Below are positions 17,445 to 24,574 of a stretch of 64,000 bases of DNA, piece after piece. Positions within the stretch are counted from its first letter, which is position 1, and every line of letters starts with the position of its first letter. The translations under genes and the position numbers were made by a program. The notes below the pieces were generated by a model. It was not told the origin of the DNA. It saw only the letters and a list, made by a program, of their open reading frames with translations, and did no database searches. This DNA is from Leclercia adecarboxylata (lineage in GTDB: Bacteria > Pseudomonadota > Gammaproteobacteria > Enterobacterales > Enterobacteriaceae), in contig DERO01000007.1 of assembly GCA_002360945.1 (NCBI GenBank), positions 1 to 64,000 on the forward strand, given 5' to 3'.

Positions 17445-18692
17445 ATGAAAGCAGATAAACTGACGATAGCGGTATCGTTACTCGCCTGGGGCGCGCTCTA
17501 TTATCTGCTGGGCTGGATCTCGTTATTCCTCGACGGCCCCGAGAGCCGGGTGGCCTTTATCTGGCTGCCGTCGGGCGTGGCCGTTACCGCATTTTTAATC
17601 ACCACGCGAAAGCAGTGGCTCGCGCTGTGGATCACCCTGTTTCTTGCCCGCCTGTTACTGGGGCTGACCTTTCAGCATACGCTTCACGTCTCGCTGGTGC
17701 TGGCCCTGTTCTCGCTGACCAGCCATCTGGGCATCGCCTGGTGCGTGCGCTACTTTTCCCGGGGCTACGACCGGCTGCACAAAATCGTCAACTGGGTCAT
17801 TTCGACGATTGTCATCAGCGCGCTGGCGGCGCTGATGGGGGTCGGCTGGATCTCCCTGCTGGCCGGGAGCATGCAGATGCAGTGGCTATGGATCGTCTGG
17901 AGCGCCAACGTCACCGGCACGCTGTTTGTCACCCCACCGCTGATGGGCTTGCTGGCCCCGGCCGATAAAGGGGCGCGGCAGGAGTCGTTAACGGGCGTGT
18001 GTCTGGTATTCGCCGTGTTGCTGGCAACGCTCTATATCTTCAACGGCGTGCCCGATCGCAGCGATAACATTGCCCTGATTTACTCCCTCGCCTGTCTGCC
18101 GCTGGTTCTGCTCACTGCGACCACCGTCATCTGCGGTAATCGCCTGGCCTCGCTGGCGTTTATCCTTTTTAGCACGGTGGTGATCTATGCCTCCTGGCGC
18201 GAAACTGGCCCCTTTTATTTCGCCCGCCTGGCAGCGGAAGAGTCGGTTTTGCTGGCGCAAAGTTATCTCTCCGCCGCCGCGCTGCTGCTGGTCTTTCTTC
18301 GCGCCCAGAAATCACAAACCGCAGCCGGCCGACATCCCCGGGCAATAGCCTACTCCCTCGATCCCGAAACGGGCCGCCTGGACTGGGATCTCCACGCTGA
18401 CCCGACGCTCGCCGCCGCGTTAGCCCCGGTCACCAGCCGGGAAGCGTTGCTGGCCAGGATTCCCGACCCGCAGCAGCAGGCACAGTTGGTCGCCCGCTGG
18501 CAGGCGGTGGCCAACAGCCAGCCCGTGTCAGAGGCCTTTCGTTTTACCCTGGAGATCCCGGGCGAGCAGCCCTTCTCGCTAACAGAGCGAAATATGCTGC
18601 TGATGAGCGACCGGGATCGCCCGGTGATTGTCGCGTTCTGGTCGGAAGATAAGGGCAACCTGTTTCAGCCCACGCCGCAGGAGGAGGGTTAA
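17445..18692 (+). CDS. MASE1 membrane sensor protein without a recognisable output domain
   Basis: The 415-residue protein has about eight hydrophobic segments over residues 5-290 with MASE1 features (ESRVAFIWLPSGVAVTAFL, WIVWSANVTGTLFVTPPLMGLL). MASE1 normally sits ahead of a GGDEF, EAL or histidine kinase domain. Here only about 110 soluble residues follow (SLDPETGRLDWDLHADP onwards), with no GGDEF, EAL or kinase motif. The next gene starts 3 bases after its stop, so the two form an operon. The C-terminal stretch could be a reduced PAS-like domain; function is unknown. Confidence 0.75.
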   Translation: MKADKLTIAVSLLAWGALYYLLGWISLFLDGPESRVAFIWLPSGVAVTAFLITTRKQWLALWITLFLARLLLGLTFQHTLHVSLVLALFSLTSHLGIAWCVRYFSRGYDRLHKIVNWVISTIVISALAALMGVGWISLLAGSMQMQWLWIVWSANVTGTLFVTPPLMGLLAPADKGARQESLTGVCLVFAVLLATLYIFNGVPDRSDNIALIYSLACLPLVLLTATTVICGNRLASLAFILFSTVVIYASWRETGPFYFARLAAEESVLLAQSYLSAAALLLVFLRAQKSQTAAGRHPRAIAYSLDPETGRLDWDLHADPTLAAALAPVTSREALLARIPDPQQQAQLVARWQAVANSQPVSEAFRFTLEIPGEQPFSLTERNMLLMSDRDRPVIVAFWSEDKGNLFQPTPQEEG

Positions 18693-18694
18693 CC

Positions 18695-20002
18695 ATGCTA
18701 CAGATCGCCTTTTTGCTGGCCGGAGCGGCCTTTGTCCGCAAAGCGGCGCCCTTCTTTATGGTGGCCGGTGTGCTCTGGGGCGGGCTGGGGCTGGCTATTT
18801 TTATCGATGGCCTGCAGGGCGGACTGCACTTCCCGCTGCACGTTTTTGGCGTGTTTCTGCTGCTCGACAGCCTGGTCTCGCTGGCGCTGGGCTCGGCGGC
18901 TAAAGGCACCCAGCGCGGCATTTTTTACTTTAAGGGCGGCGTCTTCCTGTTAATCGCCATCCTGATTTTATCGGGTCGCCACGACGGCACTCTGGCGCTG
19001 GCGATCGTCTTTGGGATTGCGTACTTCATTACCGGCCTGTTCACCATCGCCTCTGCGGTGGTGGTGCGTTTTACCCACTGGCGTCGCGCCCTGATCTCCG
19101 GGGTGCTACAGATCCTGTTTGCCATCTTCCTGTTTCTGCCCTTTCCGACACAGCATGACGGCACCGTCTCACAGTTTATCGGCATGGTGATGCTCACCGG
19201 CGGGGTGCACTCGGTGATCCTCTCCCTGCGGATGCGCCAGGTTCGCCACGGCCGCTCGGTGTTCGATATTCTCGTCCCGCAGACGCTGAGGATCGGTGAA
19301 CGCGAGGCGCTGCCGCAGGAGGTTGAGAATGCGCAGGGCAATCAGCTAATCGTTCACGTCTGGACCCCGGAAGGTTCGGCGAAACAGCAGACGCTTCCAC
19401 GCCCGGTGATCAACCGCTACATCGCCGCCGTCGATGCCGACGGGGTGATATCGACCGGCCATGCGGCACTTGAACTCCCGCCGACGCTCTATATCAGCCT
19501 CTATCCGGCGGCGGAGATTGATCGTTCGCCGTCGGAATTTTTTAACCTGCTAAAGGCGGTGGAGGCGAATACCGTGGCGGGCAAGTATCAGCCCGATTAT
19601 CGCTTTGAAGCCAATATGTGGTGCGAGTCGGACCGCAAAATCCACTTCTCCACCTTCAATGCAGCATCATTAACCAGCTTCTGGAGCCACTACCGGCAAA
19701 CCGAAACCTACAACCTGACCTGGCGCAACTGTTCCAGCAGCGTGGCTTATGCCCTTGAAGCCGCCATGGATGGTGCGTTAAAAGAGCGCTGTACCCGGGG
19801 CGGCTTTGTGCGGCTGTTGTTGATTCCTGAGCTGTGGATTGCCGCGCAGCTGCGCAAGCGCGCCACCAACATGGCCTGGACGCCCGGGCTGGTGCTGGAC
19901 TATACCCGGGCGCTGCATGCGGTGGTCCACCCCACCGACGTGTCGCTGACCTACCTGATTAAAAAGAGGTGGTTTACGGCGGCGAATACGGGTCGTGAGT
20001 GA
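18695..20002 (+). CDS. HdeD-like membrane domain fused to a permuted papain-fold (LRAT/YiiX-like) domain
   Basis: The 435-residue protein begins with about six membrane segments of HdeD/DUF308 type (residues 1-185). A soluble C-terminal domain follows from about residue 215. This contains ISTGHAALELP with His256 and TWRNCSSSVAYALE with Cys346. A histidine followed later by an NC motif is the order seen in circularly permuted NlpC/P60-like amidases and acyltransferases. This suggests a membrane-bound thiol hydrolase or acyltransferase; that reading is inference from the two motifs. It is coupled to the MASE1 gene. Confidence 0.65.
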   Translation: MLQIAFLLAGAAFVRKAAPFFMVAGVLWGGLGLAIFIDGLQGGLHFPLHVFGVFLLLDSLVSLALGSAAKGTQRGIFYFKGGVFLLIAILILSGRHDGTLALAIVFGIAYFITGLFTIASAVVVRFTHWRRALISGVLQILFAIFLFLPFPTQHDGTVSQFIGMVMLTGGVHSVILSLRMRQVRHGRSVFDILVPQTLRIGEREALPQEVENAQGNQLIVHVWTPEGSAKQQTLPRPVINRYIAAVDADGVISTGHAALELPPTLYISLYPAAEIDRSPSEFFNLLKAVEANTVAGKYQPDYRFEANMWCESDRKIHFSTFNAASLTSFWSHYRQTETYNLTWRNCSSSVAYALEAAMDGALKERCTRGGFVRLLLIPELWIAAQLRKRATNMAWTPGLVLDYTRALHAVVHPTDVSLTYLIKKRWFTAANTGRE

Positions 20003-20438
20003 TTTCCTCCAGTCAGCCACCGGGCTGCCGTGTACCGCTTGCGCCATGGCGAGGTGAGTCAGAGCGGTTTTCCTGCCCCGGTTTGTCGGCCTGGGGTCAG
20101 GTGGGTTTTGACGTATTATCACCGCGCAACAATTAAGCAAAACTAATTGATACTGAGATAAAAAGGCGAAAAGCCGTTTCAAAAATGCGCACGTTTCAGC
20201 AGCCTCCAGCCCCCGGCAGCACTGCCCCGACCAATTATTTAGAGCCACCTCACTTTCGGCCCGTTATATTTTGCGTCCCTTACTATTTGCAGGTAGGATG
20301 CTTCGCCATGTTTTGCCTTATCCATACGCAGAATGACTGGAAAGGCAGCATATTTCCGCGCAAAAGCAATCGTTTGTATTGCACATGGCCGGAGAGGACA
20401 TCATGAAACATGATTCAGACAGGTAAACAGGTAACTCA
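20003..20438. other. Long intergenic leader region of ansP
   Basis: These 436 bases hold no ORF with a credible ribosome-binding site. An AT-rich stretch around 20125-20165 and the region up to 20400 probably contain the ansP promoter and a long leader. One PurR-like half-palindrome is listed separately. Confidence 0.55.
20364..20379. promoter_or_regulatory. PurR-like box upstream of ansP (weak)
   Basis: AAGCAATCGTTTGTAT matches the PurR consensus ACGCAAACGTTTGCGT at 12 of 16 positions, including the central CG. It lies 59 bases before the ansP start. It may be coincidental. Confidence 0.25.
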
Positions 20439-21935
20439 ATGAAAACAAGCAATAAAAGCGCAGCCGATCATCACGCTGCGAAACGTCGCTGGCTGAACGC
20501 CCACGAAGAGGGCTACCACAAGGCGATGGGCAACCGTCAGGTGCAGATGATCGCCATCGGCGGCGCTATCGGTACGGGGCTGTTTTTAGGTGCAGGCGCC
20601 CGCCTGCAGATGGCTGGCCCGGCCCTCGCACTGGTCTATCTGGTGTGCGGGATCTTCTCCTTCTTTATCCTGCGTGCCCTTGGCGAACTGGTATTACACC
20701 GTCCGTCCAGCGGCAGCTTCGTCTCCTACGCACGTGAGTTCCTCGGTGAAAAAGCCGCCTATGTTGCGGGCTGGATGTACTTCGTCAACTGGGCGATGAC
20801 CGGGATCGTCGATATCACTGCAGTAGCGCTGTACATGCACTACTGGGGCGCGTTTGGCGATGTCCCGCAGTGGGTATTTGCTCTTGGCGCGCTGGCGATT
20901 GTCGGCACCATGAACATGATCGGCGTGAAGTGGTTCGCCGAGATGGAGTTCTGGTTTGCGCTGGTTAAGGTGCTGGCGATTGTGATCTTCCTGGTGGTGG
21001 GTACGGTGTTCCTCGGCAGCGGTAAACCGCTGGACGGCAACATGACTGGCTTCCACCTGATCACCGATAACGGCGGTTTCTTCCCGCACGGCCTGATGCC
21101 TGCTCTGGTGCTGGTTCAGGGCGTGGTGTTCGCCTTTGCCTCCATTGAGCTGGTAGGTACCGCGGCGGGCGAATGTAAAGATCCCGAGAACATGGTGCCA
21201 AAAGCGATCAACAGCGTGATCTGGCGTATCGGCCTGTTCTATGTGGGCTCCGTAGTGCTGCTGGTTCTGCTCCTGCCGTGGAACGCCTATCAGGCGGGTC
21301 AAAGTCCGTTCGTGACCTTCTTCTCGAAGCTCGGCGTGCCGTACGTGGGCAGCATCATGAACATCGTGGTGCTGACCGCAGCGCTCTCCAGCCTGAACTC
21401 TGGTCTGTACTCAACGGGCCGCATCCTGCGCTCCATGTCGATGGGCGGTTCTGCGCCGAAGTTTATGTCGAAGATGAGCAAGCAGCAGGTGCCGTACGCG
21501 GGCATTCTGGCGACGCTGGTGGTCTATATCTTTGGCGTGTTCCTGAACTATCTGGTGCCGTCGCAGGTATTTGAGATCGTGCTGAACGTGGCAGCGCTGG
21601 GCATTATCGCCTCCTGGGCCTTTATCGTGGTGTGCCAGATGCGTCTGCGCAAAGCGATAAAAGAAGGTACCGCGGCCGACGTGAGCTTCAAAATGCCGGG
21701 CGCACCGGTCACCTCCTGGCTGACCCTGCTGTTCCTGTTCAGCGTGCTGGTGCTGATGGCATTCGACTACCCGAACGGCACGTACACTATCGCCACTATC
21801 CCGCTGCTGGCGGTTCTGCTGGTGGCCGGCTGGTTTGGTGTGCGTAAGCGCGTGCATGAGATCCACAGTACCGCGCCAAAACACCCGGACGATGAAAAGC
21901 AGGATGGTCCGCTGGTGGAAGAGACCTCAAGGTAA
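20439..21935 (+). CDS. ansP: L-asparagine permease AnsP
   Basis: The 498-residue protein is an amino acid-polyamine-organocation (APC) transporter of the AAT family with twelve hydrophobic segments. It shows the conserved AIGGAIGTGLFLGAGARLQMAGP start of helix 1 and FASIELVGTAAGECKDPE after helix 6. Near full-length agreement with E. coli AnsP and its synteny with yncE and yncG make the name secure. It imports asparagine across the inner membrane. The start follows an AGGTAACTCA region, and the gene ends in a strong terminator. Confidence 0.92.
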   Translation: MKTSNKSAADHHAAKRRWLNAHEEGYHKAMGNRQVQMIAIGGAIGTGLFLGAGARLQMAGPALALVYLVCGIFSFFILRALGELVLHRPSSGSFVSYAREFLGEKAAYVAGWMYFVNWAMTGIVDITAVALYMHYWGAFGDVPQWVFALGALAIVGTMNMIGVKWFAEMEFWFALVKVLAIVIFLVVGTVFLGSGKPLDGNMTGFHLITDNGGFFPHGLMPALVLVQGVVFAFASIELVGTAAGECKDPENMVPKAINSVIWRIGLFYVGSVVLLVLLLPWNAYQAGQSPFVTFFSKLGVPYVGSIMNIVVLTAALSSLNSGLYSTGRILRSMSMGGSAPKFMSKMSKQQVPYAGILATLVVYIFGVFLNYLVPSQVFEIVLNVAALGIIASWAFIVVCQMRLRKAIKEGTAADVSFKMPGAPVTSWLTLLFLFSVLVLMAFDYPNGTYTIATIPLLAVLLVAGWFGVRKRVHEIHSTAPKHPDDEKQDGPLVEETSR

Positions 21936-21940
21936 AAGCA

Positions 21941-21968
21941 AAACGGTCACTCAGGTGACCGTTTTTTT
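21941..21968 (+). terminator. Rho-independent terminator of ansP
   Basis: AAACGGTCAC pairs perfectly with GTGACCGTTT around a TCAG loop and runs into seven T residues, six bases after the ansP stop codon. Confidence 0.92.
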
Positions 21969-21977
21969 ATCTGTGCT

Positions 21978-22010
21978 CCCTCTCCCCGTGGGAGAGGGTT
22001 GGGGTGAGGG
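21978..22010. repeat. Dispersed CCCTCTCCC/GGGAGAGGG palindromic repeat
   Basis: CCCTCTCCCCGTGGGAGAGGG followed by TTGGGGTGAGGG. An almost identical element, differing only in the loop, lies at 61242, and the first bases of the window (GGGGAGAGGGAG) look like a fragment of a third. It is a short interspersed hairpin element placed after genes. Confidence 0.7.
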
Positions 22011-22033
22011 CATCAGACCGCACCCACCCTTTT

Positions 22034-22064
22034 GCCCGGCGGCGCTGCGCCTGCGCGGGCCTAC
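22034..22064. repeat. REP-type palindrome
   Basis: GCCCGGCGGCGCTGCGCC and the following GCGCGGGCCTAC form a REP-like inverted repeat just downstream of the RidA-family gene. It is related to the element at 32416. Confidence 0.65.
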
Positions 22065-22069
22065 GGTTA

Positions 22070-22459
22070 CTACGGAATGCGGGCAATCACCTTAATTTCG
22101 AAATCAAATCCTGCCAGCCAGGTCACACCCACGGCGGTCCAGTTCGGATACGGCGGGTGCGGGAAAACAGCCTGTTTGACCTCCATGATCGTTGCAAACT
22201 GATTTTGCGGATCGGTATGAAAGGTCATGACATCTATCAGATCGTCAAATGAACACCCCGCCGCCGCAAGGGTCGCCTTCAGGTTATCAAATGCCAGTTG
22301 CACCTGTGCGGCAAAATCCGGCTCTGGCGTGCCGTCGGCGCGGCTCCCCACCTGACCAGAAACAAACAGCAAATCGCCGGAACGGATGGCGGCGGAATAA
22401 CCGTGCTCCTCATAGAGAGCATGTCGGTTGGCTGGGAAAACCGGTTCGCGCTGGATCAT
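22070..22459 (-). CDS. RidA/YjgF-family protein
   Basis: The 129-residue protein shows the RidA family pattern: YSAAIRSGDLLFVSGQVG near residue 22, AQVQLAFDNLKATLAAAGCSFDDLIDVMTF in the middle and PNWTAVGVTWLAGFDFEIKVIA at the end. RidA enzymes hydrolyse reactive enamine/imine intermediates. The canonical catalytic arginine position (usually in an RxxV context near residue 105) reads TAVGV here, so it may belong to a non-deaminase subgroup. The start is the ATG at 22459 (MIQREPVFPANRH). It is divergent from a TetR gene. Confidence 0.82.
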   Translation of the reverse strand: MIQREPVFPANRHALYEEHGYSAAIRSGDLLFVSGQVGSRADGTPEPDFAAQVQLAFDNLKATLAAAGCSFDDLIDVMTFHTDPQNQFATIMEVKQAVFPHPPYPNWTAVGVTWLAGFDFEIKVIARIP

Positions 22460-22510
22460 AGTATGTCCTGTACTGTATCGAGGGTGAAAAACGCGTACGG
22501 ATGATTTAAT

Positions 22511-22559
22511 ATACGCGGCGTATGTCAAATTAATCACACATACGCCGCGTATGTCAAAT
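22511..22559. promoter_or_regulatory. Duplicated palindromic operator between the RidA and TetR genes
   Basis: ATACGCGGCGTATGTCAAAT at 22511 and ATACGCCGCGTATGTCAAAT at 22540 are 20-base direct repeats differing at one base. Each core ATACGCSGCGTAT is itself a palindrome. They fill the gap between the divergent genes and are almost certainly the binding sites of the adjacent TetR regulator. Confidence 0.75.
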
Positions 22560-22574
22560 GAAGATGGAGAGCCT

Positions 22575-23171
22575 ATGGTGGCCAAACGCCGCAGCGAAAC
22601 GATGGAAGAGAACCGGGCAAAACTGATTGTGGCAGCAAGAAAAGCCTTTGCTGAAAAGGGTTTTGCCGCAGCATCAATGGATGATTTAACCGCCAGCGTT
22701 GGCCTGACCCGCGGGGCGCTGTACCACAACTTTGGCGATAAAAAAGGTCTCCTTGCCGCCGTTGTCGACCAGATCGATAGCGAAATGGCGCAACGGGCTA
22801 AGGCTGAGGCCGCTGAGGTGGTTGATGACTGGGAGAGACTGTTAGCTGAAGGGGTCGCCTATATCAAAATGGCGCTCGACCCTGAGGTACAACGCATCGT
22901 TCTGCTGGATGGCCCCGCTTTTCTTGGCGATCCTGCTCAGTGGCCTGGTCAGCTGAACTGCCTGGAATCGACACGCCAGAGCCTCATCAACATGCGCGAA
23001 CTCGAAGTGATAAAGCCGGTGGACCCAGGCGCCGCAGCCTATATGTTAAACAGCGCCGCGATGAGTGCTGCGCTATGGATAGCGGCCAGCCAGGATCCGC
23101 AGAAGGCGCTGCCTGACATCATTGCGGTGTTCAGACAGCTGGCAAGCGGCCTGTGCCAGCGTTCGGAATAA
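22575..23171 (+). CDS. TetR-family regulator, divergent from a RidA-family gene
   Basis: The 198-residue protein has a TetR DNA-binding domain (AARKAFAEKGFAAASMDDLT, then VGLTRGALYHNFGDKKGLLAAVV) followed by a C-terminal domain with AYIKMALDPEVQRIVLLDGPAFLG, a pattern common in regulators of small-molecule export or detoxification genes. I prefer the ATG at 22575, preceded by GGAGA at good spacing. The earlier in-frame ATG at 22551 lies inside the operator repeat. It probably represses itself and the divergent RidA gene. Confidence 0.85.
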   Translation: MVAKRRSETMEENRAKLIVAARKAFAEKGFAAASMDDLTASVGLTRGALYHNFGDKKGLLAAVVDQIDSEMAQRAKAEAAEVVDDWERLLAEGVAYIKMALDPEVQRIVLLDGPAFLGDPAQWPGQLNCLESTRQSLINMRELEVIKPVDPGAAAYMLNSAAMSAALWIAASQDPQKALPDIIAVFRQLASGLCQRSE

Positions 23172-23204
23172 CCCTTTTGCACGGGCCTACGGTTTACGTG
23201 GTGT

Positions 23205-23238
23205 TGTAGGCCGGGTAAGGCGAAGCCGCCACCCGGCA
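23205..23238. repeat. REP-type palindrome
   Basis: GTAGGCCGGGTAAGGCG followed by AAGCCGCCACCCGGCA, a standard enterobacterial REP unit, lies between the convergent TetR and yncE genes. Confidence 0.8.
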
Positions 23239-23249
23239 CGGCACAAACC

Positions 23250-24311
23250 TTACAGCGAGAGACGAATCACATCGTCCGGCTGGGTCGCTTCCTGCTGGCG
23301 GGAAGACTTCTGCTTCACCGTCACGAACAGGGTTTTACCGTCGGCGGAGAGCGCCAGGCTGTTCGGGAAGGTCGGGGTGTCGAGGGTCTTCGTCACTTTA
23401 TAAGTTTTCGCGTCAATCACGCTCACCTTGCCCGCTTCACGATGGGTCACGTAGGCTTCATTACGTGCCGGGTTGAACAGCACCGCCAGGGATTCCGACG
23501 CCGCTACTTTGCTCAGCACGCTACCGTCTTTCAGGGAGACCACCAGCACTTCCGGCTGTTTGGAGTCGGTGATAAACGCGCGCTGGCCTTTCACGTCGAG
23601 GCTCAGGTTCAGGTAGAAGTGCTCTTTCCCGTCGTCCTGCAGTTTTTTGCGCTCGATGATTTTGTGGGTCGCGGTGTCGATGGTCAGCAACTCGCCGTCG
23701 CCGTTGGTGGTGTACAGACGCTTCGCCTGCGCATCCAGCGCCAGGCCGGTGCTGAACTTGCCGGTGCCGGTGATGGTCTCTTTCAGCTTGAGCGTTTCGC
23801 CATCCACCACCCAAATCACGCTCTCTTTACCGATGCCGGTGATATAGACGGTGTTGGTGGTATCGTCCGCCACCAGTTCGCGCGGCTGCAGCGGTTTGAC
23901 GGTTTCGCTGCGCTGACGGTCGTCCAGTACCAGACGGCCCTTCACGTCGCCGGTTTTCGCGTCAATGGCGGTCACCGCGCTGTAGGTGGTGTTACCAAAC
24001 CACAGCGTCTGGGTGGCGTTGTTGATGGTCGCGCCAAAAGGTTTCAGATCGCTATGAATAGCCTGCGTCACTTCCAGGGTCAGCGGGTCGAGACGATAAA
24101 CCACCCCACCCTTATCGGTTTTGCGGCTCTGCGTGGTAGCAACCCACAGCGCGTTCTCCTGCTGGCTGACGGCCATCTCATACGCGCCTTTACCAACCGC
24201 TTTACGCAGCATCTCTTCTGCGGCATGTACATTAAAGGTCCCGGCGACCAGCAGAGAACCTAACAGCAGTGAGCCACGCAGACGCGGCGAGCACAGGTGA
24301 CGTAAATTCAT
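23250..24311 (-). CDS. yncE: Periplasmic beta-propeller protein YncE
   Basis: The 353-residue protein has a signal peptide (positively charged MNLRHLCSPRLRGS, then a hydrophobic core ending near VHAAEEM) and repeated propeller blades with motifs such as YVTHREAGKVSVIDAKTYKV and LSADGKTLFV. It matches E. coli YncE, a seven-bladed propeller secreted to the periplasm and repressed by Fur. Its role is unsettled, though DNA binding has been reported. It is divergent from pqqU with a Fur-like box between them, suggesting a linked role under iron limitation. Confidence 0.92.
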   Translation of the reverse strand: MNLRHLCSPRLRGSLLLGSLLVAGTFNVHAAEEMLRKAVGKGAYEMAVSQQENALWVATTQSRKTDKGGVVYRLDPLTLEVTQAIHSDLKPFGATINNATQTLWFGNTTYSAVTAIDAKTGDVKGRLVLDDRQRSETVKPLQPRELVADDTTNTVYITGIGKESVIWVVDGETLKLKETITGTGKFSTGLALDAQAKRLYTTNGDGELLTIDTATHKIIERKKLQDDGKEHFYLNLSLDVKGQRAFITDSKQPEVLVVSLKDGSVLSKVAASESLAVLFNPARNEAYVTHREAGKVSVIDAKTYKVTKTLDTPTFPNSLALSADGKTLFVTVKQKSSRQQEATQPDDVIRLSL

Positions 24312-24387
24312 AACAACTCCCTTTTAACGTAAATGGTATCGCTGACATCGCTTCCGGTCGGCAAAGTCATCGCTTTGCCTGATTTTG

Positions 24388-24412
24388 ATGAGAATAGTAA
24401 TCATTATTTATC
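24388..24412. promoter_or_regulatory. Fur box between yncE and pqqU
   Basis: GAATAGTAATCATTATTTATC within this stretch closely resembles the Fur consensus GATAATGATAATCATTATC. It is in the divergent promoter region of yncE and pqqU; E. coli yncE is known to be Fur repressed. Confidence 0.75.
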
Positions 24413-24574
24413 GCAATGTGGAGTAATTCTTGATCGCATCAAGACGATCCGCCGAATTAACCTACACTTAGGTTAACGCTATGTGCTTTTATGGTTTTCA
24501 AAATATTTACAAAAGATTTACCATATAAGCACATGTTCCATTTGGTTCGTCTTTCCCTTAACCGGCTTTTATTC

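Noticed and set aside
20185..20406. 73-codon frame upstream of ansP
   Set aside because: No ribosome-binding site and no recognisable features; it lies in the probable ansP promoter and leader.
22070..22729. RidA-family frame extended upstream to 219 residues
   Set aside because: The extension runs through the operator region and into the TetR gene; the family N-terminus begins at 22459.
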